NCBI RefSeq assembly: GCF_042847215.1
Contig: NZ_AP031500.1
Location: forward strand, 1,426,001 to 1,490,000
Source: Gilvimarinus japonicus
GTDB lineage: Bacteria > Pseudomonadota > Gammaproteobacteria > Pseudomonadales > Cellvibrionaceae
Reading direction: 5' to 3'
Length of the DNA stretch: 64,000 nucleotides
The position numbers were made by a program, and so were the translations under genes. Shown here in pieces: positions 53,020 through 60,988 of this stretch. How positions within the stretch are numbered: the stretch's first letter is position 1; each line of letters starts with the position of its first letter. A model generated the notes under the pieces. That model searched no databases. It was not told the origin of the DNA and saw only the letters and a list, made by a program, of their open reading frames with translations.

Positions 53020-54741
53020 TTATTTGCTGGCAAACTTTTTCTTTTTACCTTTGGGCTTAAAACTGCCGCCGCCACCGCCTTTGCGAGCCGGACCGCGATC
53101 TTCACTGAGCGACAGTACCTGGCCGCGCACATGGATAGAGGCAATCTTTTGCGCCATGGTGGCTGCCATATCTTCCGGCAAATCCAGAGTCGAGAAGCTG
53201 TCGAACAGTTTAATCTGACCAATTTGACGGCTCTGTAAGCCAGCTTCATTGGCGATGGCGCCGACGATATCCCCTGGGCGAGCACCATGAGTGCGACCCA
53301 CTTCGATGCGGAAGCGCTTCATGCCTTGCTCCGGTGCCCGTGAGCGGCGCTCACCGCGCTCGCCACGATCACTACCACTGCGCTCGCGTTTTTCCCGGAT
53401 AGGGTCGGGCTTAATGTCGGCCAGCTTTACCTGCAACGGACGATCTTTTTGCAGCAAATAAGCCATGGCCATCGCTAACTGCTCGGGCTCCACTTCTTTT
53501 TCGCGGCAGTAGTTACCCAGCAAGTCGTCAAAAAAGCTCATGTCTTGCTCGGACTCCAACACCTCGGTAATGCTCTGAAAAAACTGATCAACGCGAGCGG
53601 CGGTGATGGTGTCGCCGCTAGGCAGTTTCATTGCCTCGATGCGTTGTGAAGTGGCTTTTTCGATGGCGTAAAGCAAACGCTTTTCGCGCGGCGCGACAAA
53701 CAAAATCGCCTTGCCCGAGCGCCCGGCACGGCCAGTACGGCCAATACGGTGAACGTAAGCTTCACTATCGTACGGAATATCGTAGTTAATTACGTGGCTT
53801 ACGCGCTCCACATCGATACCGCGTGCGGCCACGTCGGTGGCAATCAAAATGTCCAGTTTCTTGTTCTTTAAGCGCTCGATGGTGCGCTCGCGTAACTGCT
53901 GGTTCATGTCACCGTTAATGGCCGCCGCCGAGTAACCGCGCGCTTCTAGTTTTTCGGCCAGTTCAACGGTGGCGGTTTTGGTGCGCACAAACATAATAAT
54001 GGCATCAAACGGCTCAACTTCGAGGATGCGGGTTAGTGCGTCCAGCTTGTTGGTGCCGCTTACCATCCAGTACACCTGCTCGATGTTGGCGCCGGTTTTA
54101 CTCTCGTTGGCGATGCGGATTTCTTCCGGGTTGCGCAAGTAAGTAGTGGCGACACGGCGAATTTCTTTGGGCATGGTGGCCGAGAACAGCGCGGTTTGGC
54201 GTGTGGCCGGGGTGTGCTCCAAAATCCAGGATACGTCGTCGATAAAGCCCATGCGCAGCATTTCGTCGGCTTCGTCCAATACTAGGTTGGTGAGCTTAGA
54301 CAGATCTAAGCTGCCGCGGCGCAAGTGATCCATCACTCGGCCGGGGGTGCCCACAACAACCTGAGCGCCACGCTTAAGCTGACGCAACTGGCCGCGCATA
54401 TCTTGACCGCCGTAAATAGGCAGTACATGAAAGCCGGGCATCTCGCTGGCGTAGCGTTGAAAGGCTTCGGCTACCTGAATAGCAAGTTCGCGGGTCGGGG
54501 CCAATACCAGAATTTGTGTGTGTGATTTAGTTACATCGACTTGTGACAGCATCGGCAAAGCAAAGGCGGCGGTTTTACCGGTACCGGTTTGTGCCAGGCC
54601 GACGATGTCTTTACCTTCCAGCAGGGCCGGAATAGCAGCCGCCTGAATCGGTGAGGGTACTTCGTAGCCGACTTTGGTTACGGCACTTAATACGGCCGGT
54701 GAAAGGGCCAAATCGGAAAAAGTAAGGTTTTCTGTGGTCAT
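53020..54741 (-). CDS. deaD: DEAD-box ATP-dependent RNA helicase DeaD/CsdA
   Basis: 573 residues from the ATG at 54741, which opens into TTENLTFSDLALSPAVLSAV (Q-motif region). Motifs in order: GLAQTGTGKTAAF (Walker A), APTRELAIQV, VLDEADEML, FSATMPKEIRR, IIMFVRTKTATVELAEKL, ATDVAARGIDVERVSHVINY and YVHRIGRTGRAGR. A C-terminal region RFRIEVGRTHGARPGDIVGA and IGQIKLFDSFSTLDLPEDMA is the DbpA/CsdA RNA-binding domain, with a basic Gly/Lys tail. It helps ribosome assembly and mRNA unwinding in the cold. Upstream lies a long leader (see 54742-55340). Confidence 0.95.
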   Translation of the reverse strand: MTTENLTFSDLALSPAVLSAVTKVGYEVPSPIQAAAIPALLEGKDIVGLAQTGTGKTAAFALPMLSQVDVTKSHTQILVLAPTRELAIQVAEAFQRYASEMPGFHVLPIYGGQDMRGQLRQLKRGAQVVVGTPGRVMDHLRRGSLDLSKLTNLVLDEADEMLRMGFIDDVSWILEHTPATRQTALFSATMPKEIRRVATTYLRNPEEIRIANESKTGANIEQVYWMVSGTNKLDALTRILEVEPFDAIIMFVRTKTATVELAEKLEARGYSAAAINGDMNQQLRERTIERLKNKKLDILIATDVAARGIDVERVSHVINYDIPYDSEAYVHRIGRTGRAGRSGKAILFVAPREKRLLYAIEKATSQRIEAMKLPSGDTITAARVDQFFQSITEVLESEQDMSFFDDLLGNYCREKEVEPEQLAMAMAYLLQKDRPLQVKLADIKPDPIREKRERSGSDRGERGERRSRAPEQGMKRFRIEVGRTHGARPGDIVGAIANEAGLQSRQIGQIKLFDSFSTLDLPEDMAATMAQKIASIHVRGQVLSLSEDRGPARKGGGGGSFKPKGKKKKFASK

Positions 54742-55340
54742 TAATAGTTCCCAGGTGCGCGCAAGGCGCAACAATCTTTACGTTGACGCGACAATACGCG
54801 CCGTGAGGCGGAGTTTGACCCGGAATGATCGTGACGGTGCACCCGCTAGGGTGACGCTTACGATAAAGTGCAACACAAACAACGACCGATAACCGCAGTA
54901 AAGCTACAGTTTAAAATCGGGTATTCGCCATTTGGCTTCTTTATAGCGACACAGTTTGGTAAAAATAACGACTGCGAAGATAACGTGGGGTGCTGCTAAG
55001 CACCAAATAAGCACAGGCGAGACACATGCATGGTATACACACTGCCGGGAAGCTACGTTCTAGCTTCCTCCCGGGCTCCGATTCTCTGTTATTTGCCAGA
55101 GTCTAGAGCCAATCAGCATTACCCTGCAGTGTTCTTTGCACGCAGACGAGCCTTATAAATCGTGGCTCTTTGTATAGGAGGGCTTTACTGAGGCGCGCAG
55201 TATAGGGTATTGGCCAGGGTTTGACCAGCGGTATTTTTAGGGGGGCTTTGGCGGTGGTCTCCGTTTCTGGAAACCTAAGTTTGATTGTTTATAGGCTGCG
55301 GTGCCATACGACTTACTTTTGCATAGCGTTCAGTTTGTGT
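54742..55340 (-). promoter_or_regulatory. long leader region upstream of deaD
   Basis: About 600 bp with no gene upstream of deaD, before the first intergenic repeat. Structures seen are GGTGCT-GCTA-AGCACC (54989-55004) and GGAAGCTA-CGTTC-TAGCTTCC (55048-55068, perfect). In E. coli deaD has an mRNA leader of several hundred bases that controls it; the gap here is compatible with that, but a transcription start cannot be read from sequence. Confidence 0.35.
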
Positions 55341-55440
55341 ACTCTCAGCCGCCGGGCGGACGAGCCCCTTTTTGGAATACGACGAAAAAGGGGCTCGCTC
55401 CGCTGGCTGCAGGGGCGCCAAATGCGGTACTTCGTAGTAG
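55341..55440 (-). repeat. intergenic hairpin repeat, copy A (inverted orientation)
   Basis: Read on the minus strand it has the same parts as copies B and C: ACGAAG.ACCGC...CCCCTGCAGCC near one end and GCCCGGCG.CTGAG at the other. Between them is a perfect 13-bp stem (55361-55373 with 55385-55397) with an 11-nt loop. The stem sequence CGAGCCCCTTTTT is private to this copy. An open frame of 90 codons across it (55221-55493) is not a gene. Confidence 0.7.
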
Positions 55441-55532
55441 GTGGGGGCTTTCTACTACTTTATAGGTGCATTGTAATATCATGTTACGCTTAAGGATTAA
55501 CGTGCTAAGCGGCTTTTTGATACGGATAGGTT

Positions 55533-56378
55533 ATGCAGGATAAACAAGCACATAAGCATTTATCGACCACCGCGCTGGCGCGGGCTATTGGCAAAGACAG
55601 CAAAGAGCTGTTTATCTTGCTGGCCAATAGCGGGTGGATCGTCAAAGTGGACGGCCAGTGGCACTTGACTGAAAAGGGCCGCTTTGAAGGGGGCACTTAC
55701 GCCAACCACCCTAAATACGGTGAGTACATCGTTTGGCCCGAGTCGTTGCGCCAGCACAGCGTGCTGCGCTTGTTGCCCGACGCCCCCTTGAGTGCGCGTA
55801 ACTTATCGCAAAAGCTAAATTTACCGGCGCGTTTAGTGAATTTATTATTGGCTGAGCGCGGTTGGATAAAACGCCATGTGCACGGCTGGCATTTAACCGA
55901 GCGCGGTGAAGCGTTGGGCGGGCAACAGCATGTCAGTGATAGCACCGCCATCCCTTTTGTGACGTGGCCGGAAAGCCTGCTGGAAAACCCGCAACTTAAG
56001 TTGGCCGCGCAGCAACTATCGTCCTCCGCCGCCACGTGTACCGATGGCCATCCGAGCGGGAGCGCGGGCCGCGCGTTAATTGATAATTGGCTTTATGTAG
56101 CAGGTTTAACCCACGCGGTGGATTACACATTGGTGTTGCCCGGTAGTGCCGGTGGAACAGAGCGGCTAACGGTCGATTTTTATTTACCCCAGCACCAAAT
56201 AGCCATCGTGTATTGGCGCAAGCCGGCCGGCCCCGGTGAATTGGCCGAGCACTTAGATGCTCGCGAGAAATTAAAAACCGCGCATTTTTCTATTATCGAA
56301 ATCGAGTACGACCAGTTAAATAATCTTGATGAGATGTTAGCGCGCGAACTGATGCAACATAGTATTGCTGTCTATTAA
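55533..56378 (+). CDS. protein with duplicated KilA-C/winged-helix-like units, function unknown
   Basis: 281 residues. Two similar N-terminal units of about 70 residues: ALARAIGKDSKELFILLANS with GWIVKVDGQWHLTEKGRFEG then YIVWPESL, and NLSQKLNLPARLVNLLLAER with GWIKRHVHGWHLTERGEALG then FVTWPESLL. Each looks like a winged helix of the phage antirepressor C-terminal type. The C-terminal 100 residues (LIDNWLYVAGLTHAVDYTLV, then VDFYLPQHQIAIVYWR and IIEIEYDQLNNLDEMLA) resemble a PD-(D/E)xK-like fold, without a sure active site. Related proteins are sometimes misnamed glycerol kinase. 12 bp before the HIT gene. Possibly DNA-binding. Confidence 0.6.
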   Translation: MQDKQAHKHLSTTALARAIGKDSKELFILLANSGWIVKVDGQWHLTEKGRFEGGTYANHPKYGEYIVWPESLRQHSVLRLLPDAPLSARNLSQKLNLPARLVNLLLAERGWIKRHVHGWHLTERGEALGGQQHVSDSTAIPFVTWPESLLENPQLKLAAQQLSSSAATCTDGHPSGSAGRALIDNWLYVAGLTHAVDYTLVLPGSAGGTERLTVDFYLPQHQIAIVYWRKPAGPGELAEHLDAREKLKTAHFSIIEIEYDQLNNLDEMLARELMQHSIAVY

Positions 56379-56390
56379 AGGAGGCGTTTT

Positions 56391-56780
56391 ATGGCCAGTA
56401 TTTTTAGTAAAATTATTGCCGGTGACATCCCCGGCCATTTTGTTTGGCAAGATGACATTGCCGTTGCCATTATGACTATCGGCCCATTAAAACCCGGTCA
56501 CGTGTTGGTGATTCCCCGTAAAGAAGTCGACCATTGGTACGACCTTGATGCCGATACCATGGCGCACTTAACCGTAGTGAGCCAGAAAATCGCGCGCGCC
56601 TTGCAGCAAGCGTTTCCCGCCGAGCGCGTGGCGATGATTATCGCGGGTTTGGAAGTACCCCATACGCATTTGCATTTGGTGCCGATGGATGAAATGGGGG
56701 AGTTGGATTTTTCCCGTGCGGGGGAGGGGGATCATGTTGAGCTTGCGGCGCAAGCGGAGAAGATTCGTAGTTTTTTGTAG
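56391..56780 (+). CDS. HIT (histidine triad) family protein
   Basis: 129 residues, the usual size of a HINT/FHIT-like nucleotide hydrolase. SIFSKIIAGDIPGHFVWQDD, GPLKPGHVLVIPRKEVDHWY and the triad VPHTHLHLVPM near residues 91-101 are all present. AGGAGG lies 7 nt upstream of the ATG. Hydrolyses the phosphoramidate or anhydride bond of AMP conjugates in the cytoplasm. Probably co-transcribed with the upstream gene. Confidence 0.92.
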   Translation: MASIFSKIIAGDIPGHFVWQDDIAVAIMTIGPLKPGHVLVIPRKEVDHWYDLDADTMAHLTVVSQKIARALQQAFPAERVAMIIAGLEVPHTHLHLVPMDEMGELDFSRAGEGDHVELAAQAEKIRSFL

Positions 56781-57233
56781 CTGTGCGCTTTGCGGTATTT
56801 GCTATGCAGAGCTAATGACTGATGAGGAAGGGTATTGTTATCTGGTGTAGGTGCTAAACGACTACATTCTCGTAACCTCAGACTTGCTTGCCCTCAGTCG
56901 CCGGGCGGGCCTTTGAATCTGGATTTCATTATTCCGAAGGTCGCCTCTAAAGCTAGTTGTTCTAGGCTACGAAGCACCGTTTTTTGGGCCCCTGCAGCCA
57001 GCCGAGCGTAGGCCTATTTTGGTGACTTTTCTGGCCAAACAGAAAAGCCACTCGCCTGCCCGGCGACTGAGGGCAAGCAAATTCGGGAGTACGACAATGC
57101 AAATCATTTGGTACCCACAGCATAATAATGCCGCCCTATGGAAAACGACTTAAATCCACTGATACCCGTGTCGCCGCTTAGCTTCGCACGGGATGGCGTT
57201 ATAGGGGCACACGGCTATAACGTAACCAAAAAA
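56781..57233. other. intergenic region occupied by repeat B
   Basis: 453 bp between two convergent genes. It is mostly the 197-bp repeat B (56884-57080) with unremarkable flanks. No gene seen. Confidence 0.7.
56884..57080 (+). repeat. MITE-like intergenic hairpin repeat, copy B, with 27-bp terminal inverted repeats
   Basis: 197 bp. The left end (56884-56910) and right end (57054-57080) are inverted repeats of 27 bp with one mismatch, starting TTGCTTGCCCTCAGTCGCCG. Inside are the shared core CTACGAAGCACCG...CCCCTGCAGCCAGCC (about 56968-57004) and a copy-specific hairpin (57022-57051) pairing GTGACTTTTCTG with CAGAAAAGCCAC, one mismatch, 6-nt loop. No target-site duplication is clear. The element encodes no protein, so it would need a transposase in trans. 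Confidence 0.75.
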
Positions 57234-57794
57234 CTAAAACCCTTGCCAAAAACTCGCCAACGCAAACCCCAAAAACAACACAAACGCCCCGATATGCACC
57301 CACTTTAAATTAATGCGCTGCAATATCCAGCGGCCAAAAATAACCACCGGCACATTTGCCAGCAACATGCCGAGTGTGGTGCCGATAATCACCATCCAAG
57401 TCGCGCTGTATTTTGCCGCGAGCACCACCGTGGCAATTTGAGTTTTATCGCCAATCTCGGCTAAAAAGAACAGCATGCAAGTGGCACCAAACGGGCCAAG
57501 CGCGGCAAAGCGGCCGTCGCCGCCGTCTTCTTTGTCGGGGATTAACATCCACAGTGCGACCGCTAGAAAGCTGGTGCCGATAATCCAAGGCAACCACGTG
57601 GGCGGAATTAAACCGCCTAACCAATCACCTAGCCACGCGGAGAAACCGTGGTTGATAATAGTCGCGACTAAAATGCCTAAACAAATAAGCGCTGGGCGAC
57701 CATAGCGGCCCACCAGTAAAAGGGCGAGCAGTTGAGTCTTATCGCCCATCTCGGCAATAGCCACGGCGAGGGTTGAGCCTATTAATGCTTCCAT
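57234..57794 (-). CDS. UPF0016/GDT1 family manganese exporter-like membrane protein
   Basis: 186 residues with six hydrophobic spans in two halves, each with the signature AEMGDKTQLLALLL (near residue 14) and AEIGDKTQIATVVL (second half). The E-x-G-D-K-(T/S) motif defines the UPF0016/GDT1/TMEM165 family, whose bacterial members (MneA/MntX) export manganese. I looked upstream for the yybP-ykoY manganese riboswitch and did not find its core. Inner membrane. Confidence 0.92.
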   Translation of the reverse strand: MEALIGSTLAVAIAEMGDKTQLLALLLVGRYGRPALICLGILVATIINHGFSAWLGDWLGGLIPPTWLPWIIGTSFLAVALWMLIPDKEDGGDGRFAALGPFGATCMLFFLAEIGDKTQIATVVLAAKYSATWMVIIGTTLGMLLANVPVVIFGRWILQRINLKWVHIGAFVLFLGFALASFWQGF

Positions 57795-57889
57795 AGTTTT
57801 AATTAAGTTAGTTAATGAGTTGTTCTGTAATAATTTTGGTTACTCAAAGTTTGGGTTCATCCCAAACAGAGGAGTCTTAATTGCTTGAG

Positions 57890-58100
57890 CCTGCTACGAA
57901 GCACCGCTTTGGGGCCCCTGCAGCCAGCCGAGCGGAGGTCGATTTTAGGAGCGAGGGACCCCGTATCGCTACACGGATGTAGCTGAATAGAGCAACGCAG
58001 GAGCAGTTGCCGAGGGCTAAGCTGCCGGGGTGCGCTTCTTGGTTACTTCTTGCCGCATCGCAAGAAGTAACTCGCCAGCCCGGCGACTGAGGGCAAACAA
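57890..58100 (+). repeat. intergenic hairpin repeat, copy C
   Basis: About 210 bp in the same orientation as copy B. It starts CTGCTACGAAGCACCGCTTT, continues through GGGGCCCCTGCAGCCAGCC and ends GCCCGGCGACTGAGGGCAAA. It lacks the left TTGCTTGCC end. A perfect 12-bp hairpin (58042-58053 with 58060-58071) pairs GTTACTTCTTGC with GCAAGAAGTAAC around a 6-nt loop. The middle about 100 bp is unlike copy B. Confidence 0.75.
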
Positions 58101-58210
58101 GTATAAGTGTGAGATATAGTAAATCGTATGGCACGTTTGCTTATATAAGTCCAGAAGCTGAAATAGTAATTGTCGTCAGCTTAAGGCCTTTGCCTCCACG
58201 TTAAATTAAA

Positions 58211-58243
58211 GAAAAGTCACGCGCCCGGCCCGGCGAGACAGGC
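58211..58243 (+). repeat. fragment D of the intergenic hairpin repeat
   Basis: GAAAAGTCACGCGCC followed by GGCCCGGCGA matches the right end of copy B (GAAAAGCCACTCGCC then GCCCGGCGA) with a few changes. Only the right end is present, about 33 bp. Confidence 0.5.
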
Positions 58244-58290
58244 CTATAAACCAAGCCCGCCTTTGGCGGAAGCCTAACTAATAACTTAAG

Positions 58291-58821
58291 TTAGTAAGGA
58301 AGATATTCCCGCTTCTCCCCATAAGGCAGCTCAGGCAACTGCGCGCCCACCAACTCCATTGCCTCGACATACACTTTTTTGACATCGGGCTTTAGGCCCA
58401 CCTTCATTCGGCGTGACAACATAGTCACCGGAAACAGACAGTCTTTTGTGTCGTTAATGCACAGGGCGCGTGAGCGGCCGCGGCGGTCTTCGTAAATCTT
58501 CCAGGCGAGTGCTGGCTCGTCGCTGAGCATTACATCGGCCAGTACCACACCCAGTGCTTGCAGGGTGAGCTTGTCATCATTGGCGACTAATTCGCGGTCA
58601 ACCACCCGCTGCAGGGTGTTTAAATCGCTTTTGTCGCCACGTATGGGCGTGCCGGTGTTCTCACGGGTTAAGCGGTCGACCCGCGCGCGCTGCTTGGCTA
58701 AGTAGCTGCTGTCGGTCCAGCTTAACGCTTCGACGGTGGGAAATTGTGGGTCGATTTGTGCGTGGCTGCAAGGGCTAATCATAACCAGCAGTAATACCGC
58801 GCTGCTTAACAGTTTATTCAT
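58291..58821 (-). CDS. DUF3806-like secreted protein
   Basis: 176 residues with a signal peptide (LLSSAVLLLVMISPCSHA, cleavage near residue 21). The mature part has VANDDKLTLQALGVVLADVM, LAWKIYEDRRGRSRAL and LFPVTMLSRRMKVGLKPDVK, the pattern of DUF3806. Its gene overlaps the 3' end of the FMN glutamate-synthase-like gene by 8 bp, so it is translated from the same mRNA. A cysteine pair (CINDTKDC) may form a disulfide. Function unknown. Confidence 0.75.
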   Translation of the reverse strand: MNKLLSSAVLLLVMISPCSHAQIDPQFPTVEALSWTDSSYLAKQRARVDRLTRENTGTPIRGDKSDLNTLQRVVDRELVANDDKLTLQALGVVLADVMLSDEPALAWKIYEDRRGRSRALCINDTKDCLFPVTMLSRRMKVGLKPDVKKVYVEAMELVGAQLPELPYGEKREYLPY

Positions 58822-60379
58822 CGACGAGTTCCTCTTTGGTCACACTGATTTGGCGCTCGGGCTCTTCGGGCCGAGACTGATCATCTATCAGAGTGATGGG
58901 TTCGGGGTGAAGTTCACTCAAAGGAGCCGATAAACCCGAAGCGGCTACCACGTGTACGTGATCGCGGCGCAGTTTACGCGGCTCGGTGACGCCGCAAGCG
59001 TGGGCGATAAGCCCCACACCGTAGGTCATGTTGCGCTGGTAGTGGGCGACTCGGGTGGCTTTATCGGTGGGGTCTAGGCCTTTTTGCAGTTTAGGGTCGT
59101 GAGTGGTTACCCCCGTCGGGCAGGTGTTTTTGTGGCACTGCATGGCTTGAATGCAACCCAGGGCAAACATAAAACCCCGTGCGCTGACGGTAAAATCGGC
59201 GCCACAGGCCAAGGCCCAGGCGACTTTCGCGGGGGTGATAAGCTTGCCCGAGGCAATGATTTTAATACGCTCTTTGAGACCGGCCTGATTGAGCAAATCG
59301 GATACCCACGGCAGGCTTTCTTTTAAGGGCAGGCCGACAAAGTCCATGAGCGGTTGCGGCGCCGCGCCGGTACCACCGTCGCAACTGTCGATGGTGATAA
59401 AATCCGGGGCGCGATCGAGCCCCCGCTGCTTAACGGCGTGCACTAAGTCTCGCAGCCAGCCTTTATCCCCAATCACTGCTTTAAAACCCACCGGCAAGCC
59501 GGTGACTTCACGGATATGTTCGATCATGTCCAGCAGATCGTCCACCGAGCGGATATCCGGGTGGCCATTGGGACTAATGGACGGGTGCCCCTCGGCAATA
59601 CCGCGAATACCGGCGATTTCGGCGGTGACTTTCTCGCCGGGGAGGATGCCGCCTTTGCCGGGTTTGGCGCCTTGGCTGAGTTTGATCTCGATCATGCGCA
59701 CGTTGTCGTGGCTGGCGATAGCTTTTAAGCGCTCGTCACTGAGCTGGCCCTCGGCGTCGCGCACGCCGTACTTAGCGGTGCCTACTTGAAATACAACATC
59801 GCCACCGCCCTCTAGGTGATAGGGCGATAATCCCCCTTCGCCGGTGTTAATCCAGCAGCCTGCTTTGGCGGCCCCCGCCGATAGCGCGCGCACGGCCGGG
59901 CGCGATAGCGCGCCGTAGCTCATGCCCGAGATATTAAAAATCGAGGTGGTGGTATAGGGAGAGCGGCAAAATGGCCCGATGGTGACCTCAGAGGGCAGGG
60001 CGGCGTCTTGTTCTAGCGTTGGGAACGCGGAGTTTAAAAACATCACGCTGCCGGTGGGCGATAGGTCACGGGTCGAGCCGAAGGCAATATTGGCATCGAC
60101 GTTTTTAGCGGCGCGATAGGCCCACGAGCGCTCGGCGCGGTTAAAGGGCATTTCCTCGCGGTCCATGGCAAAGAAGTACTGCCGAAAAAACTCACCCATG
60201 TGCTCAAACAGGTAACGAAACCGGCCAATAACCGGGTAGTTACGGCGTATGGTGTGGGCGCTCTGATTCACGTCTATGATGTAAAGCACGATCACGGTAG
60301 CGATGAGCAGCAAAATAAACCCGAGAAACAGTAGCTCGAATATACTCAGTACAGACAGAGCAAAGTTGTCGTTTTTCAT
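58814..60379 (-). CDS. membrane-anchored FMN glutamate-synthase-like protein (GltB central-domain family)
   Basis: 521 residues. An N-terminal hydrophobic span (LLFLGFILLLIATVIVLYII) is followed by the FMN-binding alpha/beta barrel: SPYTTTSIFNISGMSYGALS, GCWINTGEGGLSPYHLEGGG, IEIKLSQGAKPGKGGILPGE, TIDSCDGGTGAAPQPLMDFV, and a CHKNTCPTGVTTHDP iron-sulfur site. It lacks the amidotransferase and other domains of full GltB, as in stand-alone members of the family. It probably catalyses a flavin-dependent redox step at the inner membrane; the substrate is not established. Confidence 0.9.
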   Translation of the reverse strand: MKNDNFALSVLSIFELLFLGFILLLIATVIVLYIIDVNQSAHTIRRNYPVIGRFRYLFEHMGEFFRQYFFAMDREEMPFNRAERSWAYRAAKNVDANIAFGSTRDLSPTGSVMFLNSAFPTLEQDAALPSEVTIGPFCRSPYTTTSIFNISGMSYGALSRPAVRALSAGAAKAGCWINTGEGGLSPYHLEGGGDVVFQVGTAKYGVRDAEGQLSDERLKAIASHDNVRMIEIKLSQGAKPGKGGILPGEKVTAEIAGIRGIAEGHPSISPNGHPDIRSVDDLLDMIEHIREVTGLPVGFKAVIGDKGWLRDLVHAVKQRGLDRAPDFITIDSCDGGTGAAPQPLMDFVGLPLKESLPWVSDLLNQAGLKERIKIIASGKLITPAKVAWALACGADFTVSARGFMFALGCIQAMQCHKNTCPTGVTTHDPKLQKGLDPTDKATRVAHYQRNMTYGVGLIAHACGVTEPRKLRRDHVHVVAASGLSAPLSELHPEPITLIDDQSRPEEPERQISVTKEELVDE

Positions 60380-60562
60380 GGAATTTGGCTTTTAGTTTGG
60401 CGGTTGCTGGTTGAATTTTGTTCGGTCAACCCTATTGCCACGGGCATATTGAGTGTTAACCGGTTATAGGTCGCGCTATGATAGGCTTTTTTGTGCGCAA
60501 CTGCATGTTTGCTGGATGCGTGATTGCGGCGAATGATGTTTACAGGGCGATGGAGTAAAGCT

Positions 60563-60937
60563 ATGCGCGGTTTTTTACTATTGTTGTTGTGGTTGGTGGT
60601 GCTCGGCCAGGGCGCGATTATCTATATGGGCTACGAGCGCGAGCAGGCATTGAGTGCCGAGGTGGCTGCGCTACATAAAGCGGTTGCGGCGCTGCGCAAG
60701 GATGTTAGTGTGCAACGCGGCAAGCTGGCGGCGATGGAACGACAGTCGGTGAGCGCGATGGTGGCTAAAGCCAACAAGGTAATTGTGGAGGGCTGGGATG
60801 CCATCGTCGACTCTGTCGAGTCGGAGATGACCCGCGCACGTGCCGCGTTAACCGAGCTTGAAGCCGAGGAGCCGAGCGATCAGACGACGCCTGGTGGCGC
60901 GCAGTCAAGAGCCGGGCAGCCCCGTGAGGCGCAATAA
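60563..60937 (+). CDS. single-span coiled-coil membrane protein, function unknown
   Basis: 124 residues from the ATG at 60563, which has GGAG 7 nt upstream; an earlier ATG at 60524 lacks a site. An N-terminal span (GFLLLLLWLVVLGQGAIIYM) precedes a coiled coil (LSAEVAALHKAVAALRKDVS and on) and an acidic, Gln/Pro-rich tail. No domain recognised. It is 51 bp before the AsmA-like gene and probably in the same operon. Confidence 0.65.
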   Translation: MRGFLLLLLWLVVLGQGAIIYMGYEREQALSAEVAALHKAVAALRKDVSVQRGKLAAMERQSVSAMVAKANKVIVEGWDAIVDSVESEMTRARAALTELEAEEPSDQTTPGGAQSRAGQPREAQ

Positions 60938-60988
60938 TTGCACCGCCAGTGACGTAAAAAGTGAACAAATACCGAAAAGGATAGAGCA

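Larger units (their letters stand above)
57795..58290. other. intergenic region with repeats C and D
   Basis: 496 bp between two leftward genes. It contains a small stem GTTTGGG-TTCAT-CCCAAAC (57849-57867), repeat C, the fragment D, and a weak terminator-like stem CCGCC-TTT-GGCGG (58257-58269) just past the DUF3806 gene. No gene seen. Confidence 0.65.

Noticed and set aside
55221..55493. 90-codon open frame on the plus strand.
   Set aside because: It runs through repeat A and its hairpin, has no domain or ribosome site, and the peptide is produced by the repeat sequence.
57795..57890. Manganese (yybP-ykoY) riboswitch before the UPF0016 gene.
   Set aside because: The conserved loop sequences are absent on the minus strand; only a short 7-bp stem is found.
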